Below are positions 22,300 to 32,304 of a DNA stretch of 64,000 nucleotides, piece by piece. How positions within the stretch are numbered: the first letter of the stretch is position 1; the number at the start of each line of letters is the position of its first letter. The stretch is from Clitopilus passeckerianus (Eukaryota > Basidiomycota > Agaricomycetes > Agaricales > Entolomataceae). The stretch spans positions 186,001 to 250,000 of the forward strand of contig CALYLX010000111.1 in the NCBI GenBank assembly GCA_944990035.1, in the 5' to 3' direction. The notes under the pieces are model-generated. The model did not search any database. It was not told the origin of the DNA and was given only the letters and a program-made list of their open reading frames with translations. Both the position numbers and the translations under genes were made by a program.

Positions 22300-22772
22300 A
22301 AGGTCAAGCTGATCTGATAGCCCGCTCATCGCAAGCGTAGGCCACAACCACCAAACCACCTGACTGCAAGAGGTCAACTACCCTTGCAGAACCGACCGGA
22401 ACCACGTCTCCTCAAGACCGCCGAACGCCTCAACTCCCACTGGGACAGAGAGTAGTACAACTTGACGACGGTACTTACTCAGAATTCGACCTTAAGACAA
22501 ACCGTTGGAGACATTTGGTACCGAAAGACGAAGACCCACGACAATATCGATTTGGCGACTACCTTAGCAGTGCCTACTTCACCGAAGAAGTAAAGAACCC
22601 AGAACCAGAACCACAGCCAGACCCCAAACCAGAATCAGAACCAGAGCAAGAACCCGAAGAAGAATCGGAAACAGAGCAAGAACCCGAAGAAGAATCGGAA
22701 ACAGAACCAGAACCCCCCAGACAGACCCAGACTCCGACACCCGCACAAACCCCGAAACAAGAACCACCAGAA

Positions 22773-23657
22773 ATGGCTCCAACCAACCCTGAACCAAAGA
22801 AACTCGCCGAACTCCGAATGGGACAACCATTTGAATATGATGGTGACCGAAGAAATGCCGAAGTTTGGTTGTTGGAAGTCAAGATGTACCTAAGCCTGAA
22901 GGACCACATCTACGACAACAACAACAAGCAAATCGCTTTTGCACTTTCCTTTTTGAAGAAAGGAACCGCTTTGGCATGGAAACGATCTTTCTGCCAGAAC
23001 TACACAAACAAAGATAACGACATCATCCTCCCCGATTTCAAACAATTCGAGAAAGAATTCATCAACGCCTTCTACCCAGTAGACGGAGAAGGACAGGCAT
23101 TTGCATCCCTAGACGCTCTCACGCAGAAAGGACCAATTGACGATTACATATCTCAATTCAAAGTCCTTATCTCCGCCTCCGGGATCACCGATGAAAAGGC
23201 GAAGATTGAATTCTTCCAGAAAGGACTCAACTCCAAGATCATCGAAAAGATCTATAACCTCCCCATTCTTCCCGTCACCATTAACGGATGGTACGAACAC
23301 GCTGCCCGATTTGATGCACAATGGCGTAGAGGACAGAACGTCATCCGCCGCAACAGAGGACTCCCCCCTATTTCCCATGCAAATCCCCGCAATACCCACG
23401 CCACAGCAGACCCTAACGCCATGGACATTGACGCCTTATCTTTTGAAAAGAGAAAGGAGTTAATGAAGGAAGGGAAATGTTTCCGCTGTTTCAAGAAAGG
23501 ACATCGCTCTTGAGAATGCCCTGAACGCAGAGGAGGAAAGCAGTCCAACACCAACTCCTATGGCAAGAAAAACATCAAAGATCTTGTCAGAACCATTAGA
23601 GCGTTGGAAGCAGAAGAATTGGAGAGCTTCTGGAATGAGCTCGATGAGGATTTTTAG
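22773..23657 (+). CDS. gag: Gag, chromovirus copy 2, with in-frame UGA
   Basis: Protein identical to copy 1 over the readable frame. ATG at 22,773, UGA in the zinc knuckle at 23,511-23,513, and terminal TAG at 23,655-23,657. The upstream AUG-less acidic extension is also present. A 2-nt deletion in a GA repeat near 22,449 cuts the extension's frame further upstream than in copy 1. Confidence 0.8.
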
Positions 23658-26600
23658 AACGGCGGCCAGTTTCAACGTCTGAACCCGCCACAATACTGAT
23701 TTCTTCTATGTCGTATGCAGAACCTTTTGATAAATCTATGCGTCTACCCATTAAGGTCTCTGCTCCGAATGAAGAAAGAACCGTTGAAACCAAAGCACTA
23801 GTCGACTCAGGTGCTCAAGGACTATTCATCGACAAAGAATTCGTCGCCCGCCATCGAATCAAAACACATCCCCTTCGACAACCTCTCACTGCCAAGAATG
23901 TTGACGGCACTATCAACAAAACAGGGCAAATCACCCATTACACCTGGGTCGATATAGGGATAGGGAAACACAAGGCGTCAGAACGCTGCCTGGTCACCGG
24001 ATTAGGGAATGAACACCTGATCCTCGGACTCCCATGGCTGAAGCGAATGAATCCAGAAATCAACTGGCAAAAGGGGACACTATTCATTAATCCCAAACGC
24101 GTCAAGACATCCCCGCTACGCATGGCCCTTGCCCGAGTCCAGATCAGACGACTAGCTGCAACAGAGGAATCACGCCCAGACATTTCCAACGTACCCGACG
24201 AACCCGAACCCATTGAAACACCCTTAGAAGAACCCAATGACGAACAACAAGACCTGGTTATTGCCTATGTGAAAGGAGAACCAGTGATGGGGATATTCGA
24301 ATGAGCCAATTCCCCATTGACGAATGAACATCGAGAACCAGAAATCAGAAGAATCCGAGCCGCAAATATCTCCCGAATCACCCGAGACAGAGGATCACTG
24401 CGATTTGTCCTGACCCAGAACGTCTGGATCCGCGCCAAGACGTCCATCTCCCAGACCCTAGAACATCAGAAAACTGAAGAAGTCAAGAAGAAACTTGAAG
24501 ACCTCATTCCCCCCGAATACCACGAATTCAAGAAAGTCTTCGAGAAAGAAGCATCAGAGCGATTTCCCCCATCTCGGCCTTGGGATCACGCCATTGATCT
24601 CAAACCAGACTTTGTTCCGAAAGACTGCAAGGTCTACCCTCTCAACCCAAAGGAGCAAGCCGAAATGGACAAATTTCTCGAAGAAAACTTACGGAAAGGA
24701 TACATCCGACCCTTGAAATCACCTCAGGCATCACCCTTCTTCTTTGTAGCGAAGAAAGAAGCAAACGCACTACGACCCTGCCAAGATTACCGATATCTCA
24801 ACAGTGGAACTGTCAAGAATGCCTACCCCTTACCACTAGTCAGCGACCTACTCGACAAACTCAAAGGAGCAAAGATTTTCACAAAACTAGACATCCGATG
24901 GGGATATCATAATGTCCGGATCAAAGAGGGAGACGAGTGGAAAGCAGCCTTCAAAACAAATCGAGGCTTGTTTGAACCCACCGTCATGTTCTTTGGACTA
25001 TGCAACTCCCCAGCCACGTTTCAAGCAATGATGAACCACATCTTCAGAGACATGATCGATGAAGGATGGTTAATCATCTACATGGATGACATGTTACTCT
25101 TCTCTAAAGACCCAAGAGAACATGAGAAGCGCACCAAACGGGTACTCCAAAGGCTGATGGAACACAACCTGTTCCTCAAAGCTGAGAAATGCAAATTCAA
25201 CGTGACAGAAGTCGAATTCCTTGGAATGATCATATCGCCAGACAAGATCCACATGGACCCGACTAAACTCGATGGGATAAAGAAATGGCCAACCCCGACC
25301 ACCGTAAAAGAAGTTCGGTCCTTTTTGGGATTTGGCAACTTCTACCGAAGGTTCATAGGGAAATATGCGGAACTAGCCCGACCCCTGAACAATCTCACCA
25401 AGAAAGATCAGCCCTTTACATGGGGAAAGGAACAAGAAGAAGCATTTGAAGCCCTAAAGAAAAGGTTCGCGGAGACACCCGTACTCACGATGCCCGATCC
25501 AACGAAACCATTCACCATTGAATGTGATGCATCCAAGTGGGCAACAGGAGCAGTGCTACGCCAACGAGACGAAAATAACGACTGGCACCCCTGTGGATAC
25601 ATCTCTCACTCCTTCACCCCAACTGAACGAAACTACGAAATCTACGACAGGGAACTACTCGCTATAGTCAGAGCACTGGAGACTTGGCGACACTATCTAC
25701 AAGGATCAGCCCACCCTGTCACGGTATTCTCCGACCATAAGAACCTGACCTACTACCGAACGCCACAGAAACTTAGCCGACGACAAGCACGATGGAGTTT
25801 ACTCCTCTCCCAATATGACCTAAACCTAGTCCATGTACCAGGAACTCAGATGGTCCAATCTGACGAACTATCCCGACGAGCAGATCACATTCTAGACCAC
25901 GACACCGACAACGAAGACATCACCATGCTACCTGATAAACTCTTCATCCGAACAATTGACACCGAACTTAAGGCGGAATTTGCCGAACACATGATGAAAG
26001 ACGAATTCTTCACGGAAGCAATACGACACCTGAAGAACCACTCTACCCCCATCAAATCGGCTTTAGCCGACTGGAAAGTAGAGGACTCTCTCCTCTTCTT
26101 CCGAGGGCGATGCTACGTCCCTAATGACGCTACCCTACGACGAAGCCTCATACAGAAGTATCATGACGCACCTATGGCCGGGCACCCAGGAGCATTCAAG
26201 ACGATGGAGTTAATTTCTGAACACTACTGGTGGCCCAGAATGTTTGGAACTGTCAAATCCTACGTTGATGGATGTGCCCCTTGCCAACAGATGAAGGTCA
26301 ATACACACCCCACGGCACCTCCCCTGAACCCAGTCAAATTTACCGCCACACGACCCTTCGAACTTGCCTCTGCAGATTTCATCACTGATCTTCCTGAGGT
26401 TAACGGTTACGACTCACTCATGGTCGTGGTAGACCATGGCCTTAGTAAGGGGGTAATTTTGATCCCTTGCAAGAAGACCATTGACGCCCTAGGCACTGCC
26501 AACAACTACCTGGATGCTGTCTACAAAAGATTCGGACTTCCTGACAAACTGATATCCGATAGAGGTCCACAATTCGCATCCAAAGTATTCCAAGAACTAG

Positions 26601-27406
26601 GACGACTCCTAGGAATCAAGCTTTCCCTGACAACCGCATATCACCCACAAGCAGATGGAGAAACCGAACGCGTCAACCAAGACATTGGCGCTTATCTCCG
26701 ACTATTCTGCGCCAACAACCCCGAGAAATGGCTAGAACTAATTCCCCTAATGGAATTCGCCCATAACAAACGTGTTCATGCCGTCACCGCACAAACTCCA
26801 TTCTACCTAATGAACGGAGCAGAACCACGTGCTATCCCCCTTCCATATCAGAAGACCAATGTCCCTGCTGCGGAAACCCGAATGAAAGAACTCCAACAGG
26901 CACGAGACGAAGCTGCGGCTGCCCATGAACTTGCGAGACGAAAGATGGCCGAACGTGTCCGAAGTAACTTCAAACCATTTGAACAAGGACAGAAGGTTTG
27001 GTTGGAAACAACTAACCTAAAACTGGCATACTACTCAAAGAAGTTTACGCCACGACGAGAAGGCCCCTTCACGATCAAAGAAGTTCTAGGTCCGCTGACC
27101 TACAGATTAGAACTACCCCGAGCATGGAAAATTCACCCTGTGTTCCACGCCACCCTCCTCACACCATACAAGGAAACCGAGACACATGGGCCCAATTTCC
27201 TAGAACCGCCACCTGACCTCATCAATCAAGAAGAAGAATGGGAAGTGGAAGAAATTGTCGCACACAAACGACATCGTGGGAAGATCCTTTACAAGATCAA
27301 GTGGAAAGGATATCCGACATCGGAGAACTCATGGGAACCTGTGAGAAACCTCCAGAACGCCAAGAAGACCCTTGAAGCATATAAGAAGAGGAAGAATATT
27401 CGGTGA
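23651..27406 (+). CDS. pol: Pol polyprotein (PR-RT-RH-IN-chromodomain), chromovirus copy 2
   Basis: Best-preserved pol. It enters by a -1 shift at the U run before the gag stop, reads protease (VDSGAQ), meets one in-frame UGA at 24,302-24,304, then runs open for 1,029 codons. Domains in order are RT (YMDD at about 25,079), RNase H, integrase zinc finger, the DDE core, GPY/F (REGPFTIKEVLGPLTYRLEL) and a C-terminal chromodomain (KIKWKGYPTSENSWEP) ending at TGA 27,404-27,406. Chromodomains steer integration toward modified chromatin in this lineage. The UGA is CGA or TGG changed at one base, or a readthrough codon. Reverse transcription and integration are the family functions. Confidence 0.9.
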
Positions 27407-27456
27407 ATCTCCATCAACCCACAGCACTTTGCCGAAGCAAACACATCTTGCTTATA

Positions 27457-28338
27457 ATGTCCTCCAATGTCTTCTCCTACGACCGCACCATCATCCTTAA
27501 CACCTTCAAAACCGATTCCGCTGTTACGGTGCTCCGTACGAACACTGCCTGGAGCAGCAACGACAACCTCCTCACCGAAGTGGCAGAGCGGGGCTCAGCC
27601 TACCACGACCGAAGAACCGAATTCCGCAACGAAGTGGCTCGTCTACGCCACCTATATTCGAAAACCCTTGAAGAACTTGATCGAGCTCTTGACAGCTCTG
27701 ACCAACGCACGGAGGAAACCCTCACCGACCTCTTCTTCGCTGCCGGAGGTACAGCCTTCCTTGATCAGCACTATCCTGAACGACGACGTTGGTTCCCCAA
27801 CCCGAAGGAGACAGATTTCGAAACCCTTGCCGCCAATCCCTGGGGGCCTGAGGAAGATCAAACCACCGAAGAACCGACGATTCTCACGGCACGTCAGGTT
27901 CGAGGAACCCTCCAAGAATTCCCCCCCGTCACCAACCTTGCTACCGCCGCCAAGATAAAGCACAATCCCTTCATTCAAACTACACCCGAGGATCAAGATA
28001 GCGACAAGGAAAACGTCAACCCAAATGTCAAACCCACCGACACCTTACCTCTCCGCATTCGAAAGCCCACCAGAGTCAGATTCGCCAACTCTGGTGAACC
28101 CTCTTCCTCAACGATCTCGTCACAGAAGGCGCCGCGTACCGGATACCTCGCCAACCAGCCACCACCGCCCAGACACTTCCGATGCTATGTTTGCGGAGGC
28201 AGACATCGACAATACCATTGCTTTCGTTTTGTTTGTCGTCTGTGTCATCATCGCGGCCCAGGCCATTACCCGGTTAACTGTCCACAACGCTATTGGAAGA
28301 ACATAGACCGCCATTTCTGGGGCAAGAAGAAGAATTGA
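27457..28338 (+). CDS. extra ORF downstream of pol with two zinc-knuckle-like motifs (ORF3)
   Basis: 293 residues from ATG 27,457, 50 nt after the pol stop, ending 33 nt before the 3' LTR. The N-terminal half is predicted mostly helical and charged (EVARLRHLYSKTLEELDRAL), the centre is Pro/Thr-rich, and the basic C terminus has C-x2-C-x3-H-x4-C at about 243-255 and C-x2-C-x6-H-x4-C at about 260-275. No signal peptide or membrane segment is visible, so it is not env-like. The tandem Cys/His units suggest nucleic-acid binding, perhaps supplying a second nucleocapsid-like function. This is notable because gag's own knuckle contains a stop. I do not recognise it as a named family. Expression may need reinitiation or a subgenomic RNA. 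Confidence 0.75.
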   Translation: MSSNVFSYDRTIILNTFKTDSAVTVLRTNTAWSSNDNLLTEVAERGSAYHDRRTEFRNEVARLRHLYSKTLEELDRALDSSDQRTEETLTDLFFAAGGTAFLDQHYPERRRWFPNPKETDFETLAANPWGPEEDQTTEEPTILTARQVRGTLQEFPPVTNLATAAKIKHNPFIQTTPEDQDSDKENVNPNVKPTDTLPLRIRKPTRVRFANSGEPSSSTISSQKAPRTGYLANQPPPPRHFRCYVCGGRHRQYHCFRFVCRLCHHRGPGHYPVNCPQRYWKNIDRHFWGKKKN

Positions 28339-28361
28339 AGCCAGGTGACTTCAACGCTAGT

Positions 28362-28371
28362 GAGAGGGTAA
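28362..28371 (+). other. polypurine tract (copy 2)
   Basis: GAGAGGGTAA directly precedes LTR3 and is the expected plus-strand primer position. The same sequence precedes LTR2. Confidence 0.6.
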
Positions 28372-28833
28372 TGTTACAGTTACCTTGGATACGCACCCGG
28401 ACTCTTTTTCCTTTTACTCATCTACCATTACTATCCCCGCCCCGCTTACGTTTATACAATTACTCAGTACTGCTGCGCATTACTCATCCCTTTAGCTACG
28501 ATTACTCAGTGTTCTCACGATCGTGGGATACTTGTACTATATTTACTTACCATGACTCGTCGTGACTCTTACTCTGACTCACTCCAAGTCATACTTACTT
28601 TTGCTTACTTAGCATTGCTGCGCAATGCCCAACCCTTAGCCCTACTCTTCATGTATAAATACTTTCACGCTTTCGGTCTTGCTTCCCCAGCTTGACCTAA
28701 AAGCCTATACATCGCTATTTGCTTTAACTTCGACTCGCTCGATTACTCTCGCTCGTCTCTACAAAGGCTGGTAGAGGACTAAGCAGCTGAACTCTTGATA
28801 CTTGGTTGAGCACGTAGCGATACTAGCTTAACA
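28372..28833 (+). repeat. LTR3
   Basis: 462 bp ending CTTAACA, followed by GAGGT, the outer target duplication. Confidence 0.95.
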
Positions 28834-29690
28834 GAGGTGAATTGATGGGAGAAATGCGGGAGCGAAGTTGATGATAAGATCGGAGAAAGCTCGGTGGTTA
28901 AGTGAGTCGGGATTCGGAAGATGAGCGCGGTCGAAGGTGAAGTTCGAAGATGACGGAATCGTGATTTACATGCCTAGAATCCGATGAGGCATGTCACCAT
29001 ATACAAGAACTTCGAGAGGGTGATCTAGGAGAGTTTCTCTGTAATCAGTTGTCGATTCAGTTCGGCCCTTGAGGTGAGCTACGAAGGAGTCATACCGCAT
29101 TCGACTTTTACAGGTATTCATGGCACCGAATACTTCGTACTTCTCCGCGGCTTCAGCCAAGTTAGACAGCAGTTTGAACGAGATGTCCAGGAGTTCGGGA
29201 TGGCGCATCGGGTAAACAAACGTGAACAGCTTCTCCAAAGTTTCGCTATCCTCTGAAAGAACCACATAGCCTCCTGCTGCGTTCCTGAACTCTGAAGGTG
29301 GAAACCCCCCACAGGTTACGTCCAAATTTCCGGAATGGATTTTGAAGATAACGTTATCACTTGAAAGAAAGGAAATGTCTGCGTCGCCAGCAGAAACTTT
29401 GAATCACAATTCAGTGAATAGTCAGGAGTACAAATTTCATAAGCGCACATCCTTTCGACTGGGTTCTGGTCAGGCTAGGGTCCTCGATTCCGGGTTTGTC
29501 GAGGCTCATGTCGTCGTGAGGGAGAGAGAGCAACCTCGATGACTTGTGACTGCAGACGATTATTGTCATCGATTGATACCAGAGCCACAATAGGACACGG
29601 CGATGGGCGAACAAACTCAATCGAGCAAGGTTAATGTCTGAAATAGCACATTGGATTTAAGGAAAGTGTGAGGTCATACAATCACATGCC

Positions 29691-30594
29691 CTACGTGCGG
29701 CCGGATAAATATTCGTCCAAGGTAGGAAGTCCACCAAGCTTGACGTCCAAAACTTCCATGAATCTTTGAACCAGCTCTTCCACCTCCTGCTGCGCTGCAA
29801 CCACCCTCGATCCCGCACTGAACCCATTTGGCGATTCATGTCCCAGCGCGTCTCTGATAGCAGCTGAAATGGCGTCTTTCTTCGTTGACTCTCCGTTGTT
29901 CCGATAGTAGCTTCGCATTGCATAGGCCAGAACCTTGCTATCAAGGGTAGACCGGATTTGTTGAGGGTGACCCCAGCCGCCTGTCGAAGACTTTCTTTTG
30001 TCTTCAGACACTTTGAATGTGCTCGCATCAGCAGTGAAGGTGTCAAGGATTGTCTTGTTCAACTCGTGATGATATTTGACCTTTATATCCAGTCATATTA
30101 GCTGCAGTTAACTGCGCGAAAAAGTAGCATACCCAGGGCACCACAAGTTTTTCTGGAAGCCTCTTGAGCATATCCAGTAGAGGAACCTCGTGGAGGAGAG
30201 GGGCAGCAGCCTTCGTCAAATCCGAATACCCGTGAGTTAACCCATAGATGAAAACATCCAAAGGATGTTCTGCCGTATTTTCTCTGCCAGTTCATATATT
30301 CAGACCAGTCATACGAGGGCAGTGGGGTAATACGCCTACCGCGGGATGGGCTACCTTCTTGACGAGCTCGAAAGAGGCGTCCGAAAGGTCTGGGTGGCGC
30401 CGGGGATAGACGAAAGCAAAAAGGAGCTCGAGGGTTTCGCTATTTTCGTCTAATGGAAGAGTGGTCCTACGAGGGAAGTTTCCGCAAGTTGCATCAAGGT
30501 TGCTCGAATGAATCTTGAAGAGGACAATGTCCTTCGAGACAAAGCTTAAGTCTGCATCACTGGAGGGAACTACATCGTGCGTTAGCTCCGCCAT
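29691..30594 (-). pseudogene. BTB/POZ domain protein, copy 6, exon 1 end deleted
   Basis: ATG at 30,594 (MAELTHDVVPSSDADLSFVS) leads into the BTB fold (VLFKIHSSNL, ENSETLELLFAFVYPRRHPDL). At FELVKKVA the usual EKYxVFAAxNICxxRM segment is missing and the sequence passes into what looks like the intron. Exon 2 (AEHPLDVFIYGLTHGYSDL, to PW) begins after a CAG with one base of a codon, as in copies 1 and 5, so it needs a phase-2 donor. The GT sites available in exon 1 are phase 0. Exon 3 (about 30,070-29,691) is intact with VLAYAMRSYYRNN. A deletion of about 20 codons plus the donor is the likely cause. An unusual splice cannot be excluded. Confidence 0.65.
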
Positions 30595-31497
30595 AACCAA
30601 CTTTCACAAATCAATAACCTTACACATATCTAGCGCCATGGACGCCTGTTTCTCAGTAGGCTCGTCACCGTCGTCTTTCCGGGCTTCAACGAGTTCGGGG
30701 ATGGGTTCTGCGTCGGGTAATCCAGTATAGGAAGCCATCACGTGGTAGAAAAGGTGTGGGATCTGGAGTAGCTCGGGCTGGTGTTGGGTTTTTAAACCTC
30801 CAGAAGAGCTTCCAGAAGAAAACAACGCCGATGGCCATCTTCAAAGGTGCTGCAGGTGGCGGACCTCATTTCAAACGCCTCCTACTAGCCGTAGTAGTTC
30901 TGGGAGCGATCAGCACCCCACGAAGCAGAGCAGAACGACATGTGGTTGGCCACGAATGCTTGGGTGCAACGTAAACTTTGTCGTTGGGCCGCGTTGAGCG
31001 GTCGATGCCTCTCGACAGCCGGGTGCAAGCAGAAGGTAATACGGAAAGTGTTTGCCTGAGCACGAAATCCGTGCACGTGAGCGGCTTCTTGAAGGCCTGA
31101 AGGTGAAATTGAACGCAAAGTTGATGGTGGTTTCTCTGAGCGGCTTTGCCCAAGGATGGAAGGTCTTTCCACGCCTTCGAAATCCGCTGATTTCGGACAA
31201 TGAGTCAATAGTCGGGGCTGAACCGGACCGCGGACCGGGTTGCTGACAACCAGCAGATACACAACGACTCAGCGCTCAGAGCTCAGCTCTCGAGTCATTC
31301 GGGAATCAGTATCGGGTGAAAAAGGCGACTTGCACTCGCAGCCTCGTAAGGAACCTTCCGTCAATGAAGGACGACGCGCAAGGCATTCGGCAGTCAGATC
31401 CTTCGGCAGTTGTTTTGAAACTTGAAGGTGGAATTCCAACTCAGGATGGTATAGTATAAAAGGCTTCCAAATTTCTCCTAAAGGTGCCCAAGCAATC
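30595..31497. other. intergenic between BTB copy 6 and GST
   Basis: Contains an unplaced open frame at 30,604-30,734 minus (begins MASYTGLPDAEPIPELVE) that could be an upstream exon of BTB copy 6, and frames at 30,866-31,262 without motifs. The GST promoter is at the right end. Confidence 0.35.
31455..31462 (+). promoter_or_regulatory. TATA box of the GST gene
   Basis: TATAAAAG lies 43 nt upstream of the ATG at 31,498. This is the clearest TATA element of any host gene in the window. Confidence 0.6.
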
Positions 31498-32304
31498 ATG
31501 TCTGAAATTACGCTCTATGATATCGCTTCCTCCAAGGTCGGCCGCGCTTGGAGCCCGAATGCTTGGAAGGCTAGGTATGCCCCTCTCCGAGGGAATTACT
31601 AGTGTCAAACTCACAAGTCACATAGGTATACCCTCAACTACAAAGGCCTCGCGTACAAGACTGAATGGATCGAGTACCCTGATATCGAGACTACATCCAT
31701 CAAGATCGGTGCCGCGCCTACTGGAAAGAAACCAGACGGCAGTCCAATGTACACCGTGCCGTTCATTTACGATCCAAAGACCAAACGCACCATCAGCGAC
31801 TCATTCGCAATCGCCGAATATCTCGACGAAACCTATCCTGACACGCCTCAGGTAGTTCCTGCGCATACTCGGCCCCTGCAGAAGGCGTTCATCGATACGA
31901 CGTTTGAAACCGTCATCGGGCCAATGAGGAAGATCATGATCCCTGCTACTCACGGGATCCTGAATCCAAGAGGCCAGGAGCACTTCCGCCGACTCCCGGA
32001 GAGGGTATTCGGGAAGACAATAGAGGAAATCAATCCTACTGGTGACGCCCGGGTCAAGGAGTGGGAAGGCATCAAGGCTGCATGGACGAAGTCTGATGCG
32101 TGGCTACAGAAGGGAAAGGATGTTGGCCCGTGGTTCGGTGGAAAAGAAATTCTGTTTGTGGATTTCGCAGTTGCGTCGAGGCTCATATGGGTCCGCGAGG
32201 CGTTTGGTGCAGAAAGCCCTGAGTGGGAAGACATTAAGACTTGGGATGGTGGGCGATGGGAGAAGTACATTGATGGTTTGAAGACATACGAGACTGTTGT
32301 ATAG
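31498..32304 (+). CDS. glutathione S-transferase, GSTFuA/etherase-like class
   Basis: Exon 1 (31,498-31,574) and exon 2 (31,626-32,304) are joined in phase 2 across a 51-bp intron. The N-terminal thioredoxin-like fold has MSEITLYDIASSK and the active-site region AWSPNAWKARYTL, then KPDGSPMYTVPFI and SDSFAIAEYLDETYPDTP, the segment that binds the gamma-Glu moiety of glutathione. The C-terminal helical domain ends WEKYIDGLKTYETVV. About 251 residues, the normal length. This combination (Ser in AWSPN, GKKPDGSP, SDSFAIAEYLD) is typical of wood- and litter-decay basidiomycete GSTs related to bacterial LigE-type etherases, which act in detoxification of aromatic compounds. The exact substrate is unknown. 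No disruption seen. Confidence 0.9.

Larger units (their letters stand above)
15310..28833 (+). mobile_element. Ty3/gypsy chromovirus, tandem array LTR-internal-LTR-internal-LTR
   Basis: Two copies of one retrotransposon share the central LTR. LTRs lie at 15,310-15,771, 21,841-22,299 and 28,372-28,833. The direct repeat GAGGT flanks only the outside (15,305-15,309 and 28,834-28,838). Each unit is close to 6.99 kb and codes gag, protease, RT/RNase H, integrase with GPY/F and chromodomain, plus a further ORF before the 3' LTR. The self-primer binding site and chromodomain place it in the chromovirus branch with Tf1/sushi-like priming. LTR1 and LTR3 differ at only about two sites, so the insertion is recent. 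Confidence 0.93.
14572..28996. mobile_element. approximately 0.9-kb TG..CA element (candidate solo LTR), itself interrupted
   Basis: The outer element consists of 14,572-15,309 plus 28,839-28,996, 896 bp once the inner insertion is removed. It starts TGACAAGTGC and ends GCATGTCA, with 5-bp inverted termini TGACA/TGTCA and a 4-bp target duplication CCAT on each side. It has no coding capacity. The TG..CA ends and size fit a solo LTR of a second retrotransposon family. A small terminal-inverted-repeat element is the alternative, but 5 bp is short for one. It is purine-rich, with repeated GTCGAAG-type words. Confidence 0.75.
14010..29400 (-). pseudogene. BTB/POZ domain protein, copy 5, split by nested insertions
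   Basis: The BTB exon lies at about 29,390-29,125 (LSSDNVIFKIHSGNL, LSEDSETLEKLFTF, EKYEVFGAMN) and ends in phase 2 (ATG-CG|GTATGA). Exon 2 begins at about 29,050 with ETLLDHPLEVLVY and is cut at 29,000. It resumes at 14,567 with FKHGYGDLTEQAALLL and ends in PW at about 14,460. Exon 3 (about 14,378-14,010) carries NVLAHALRLFYQ and the terminal VPSFNTHL block. The two halves share CCAT at the break (14,568-14,571 and 28,997-29,000). Keeping one CCAT gives an uninterrupted exon 2 in frame with its paralogues. The host gene was therefore intact when hit, and it is now separated by 14.4 kb. Confidence 0.85.

Noticed and set aside
27457..28338. ORF3 as an envelope-like gene
   Set aside because: No signal peptide, membrane helix or glycosylation-rich ectodomain is visible. 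The tail is zinc-knuckle-like.
30866..31262. Arg/Ser-rich minus-strand frames upstream of the GST gene
   Set aside because: Three overlapping frames of similar length without motifs. Likely chance openness in GC-rich DNA.
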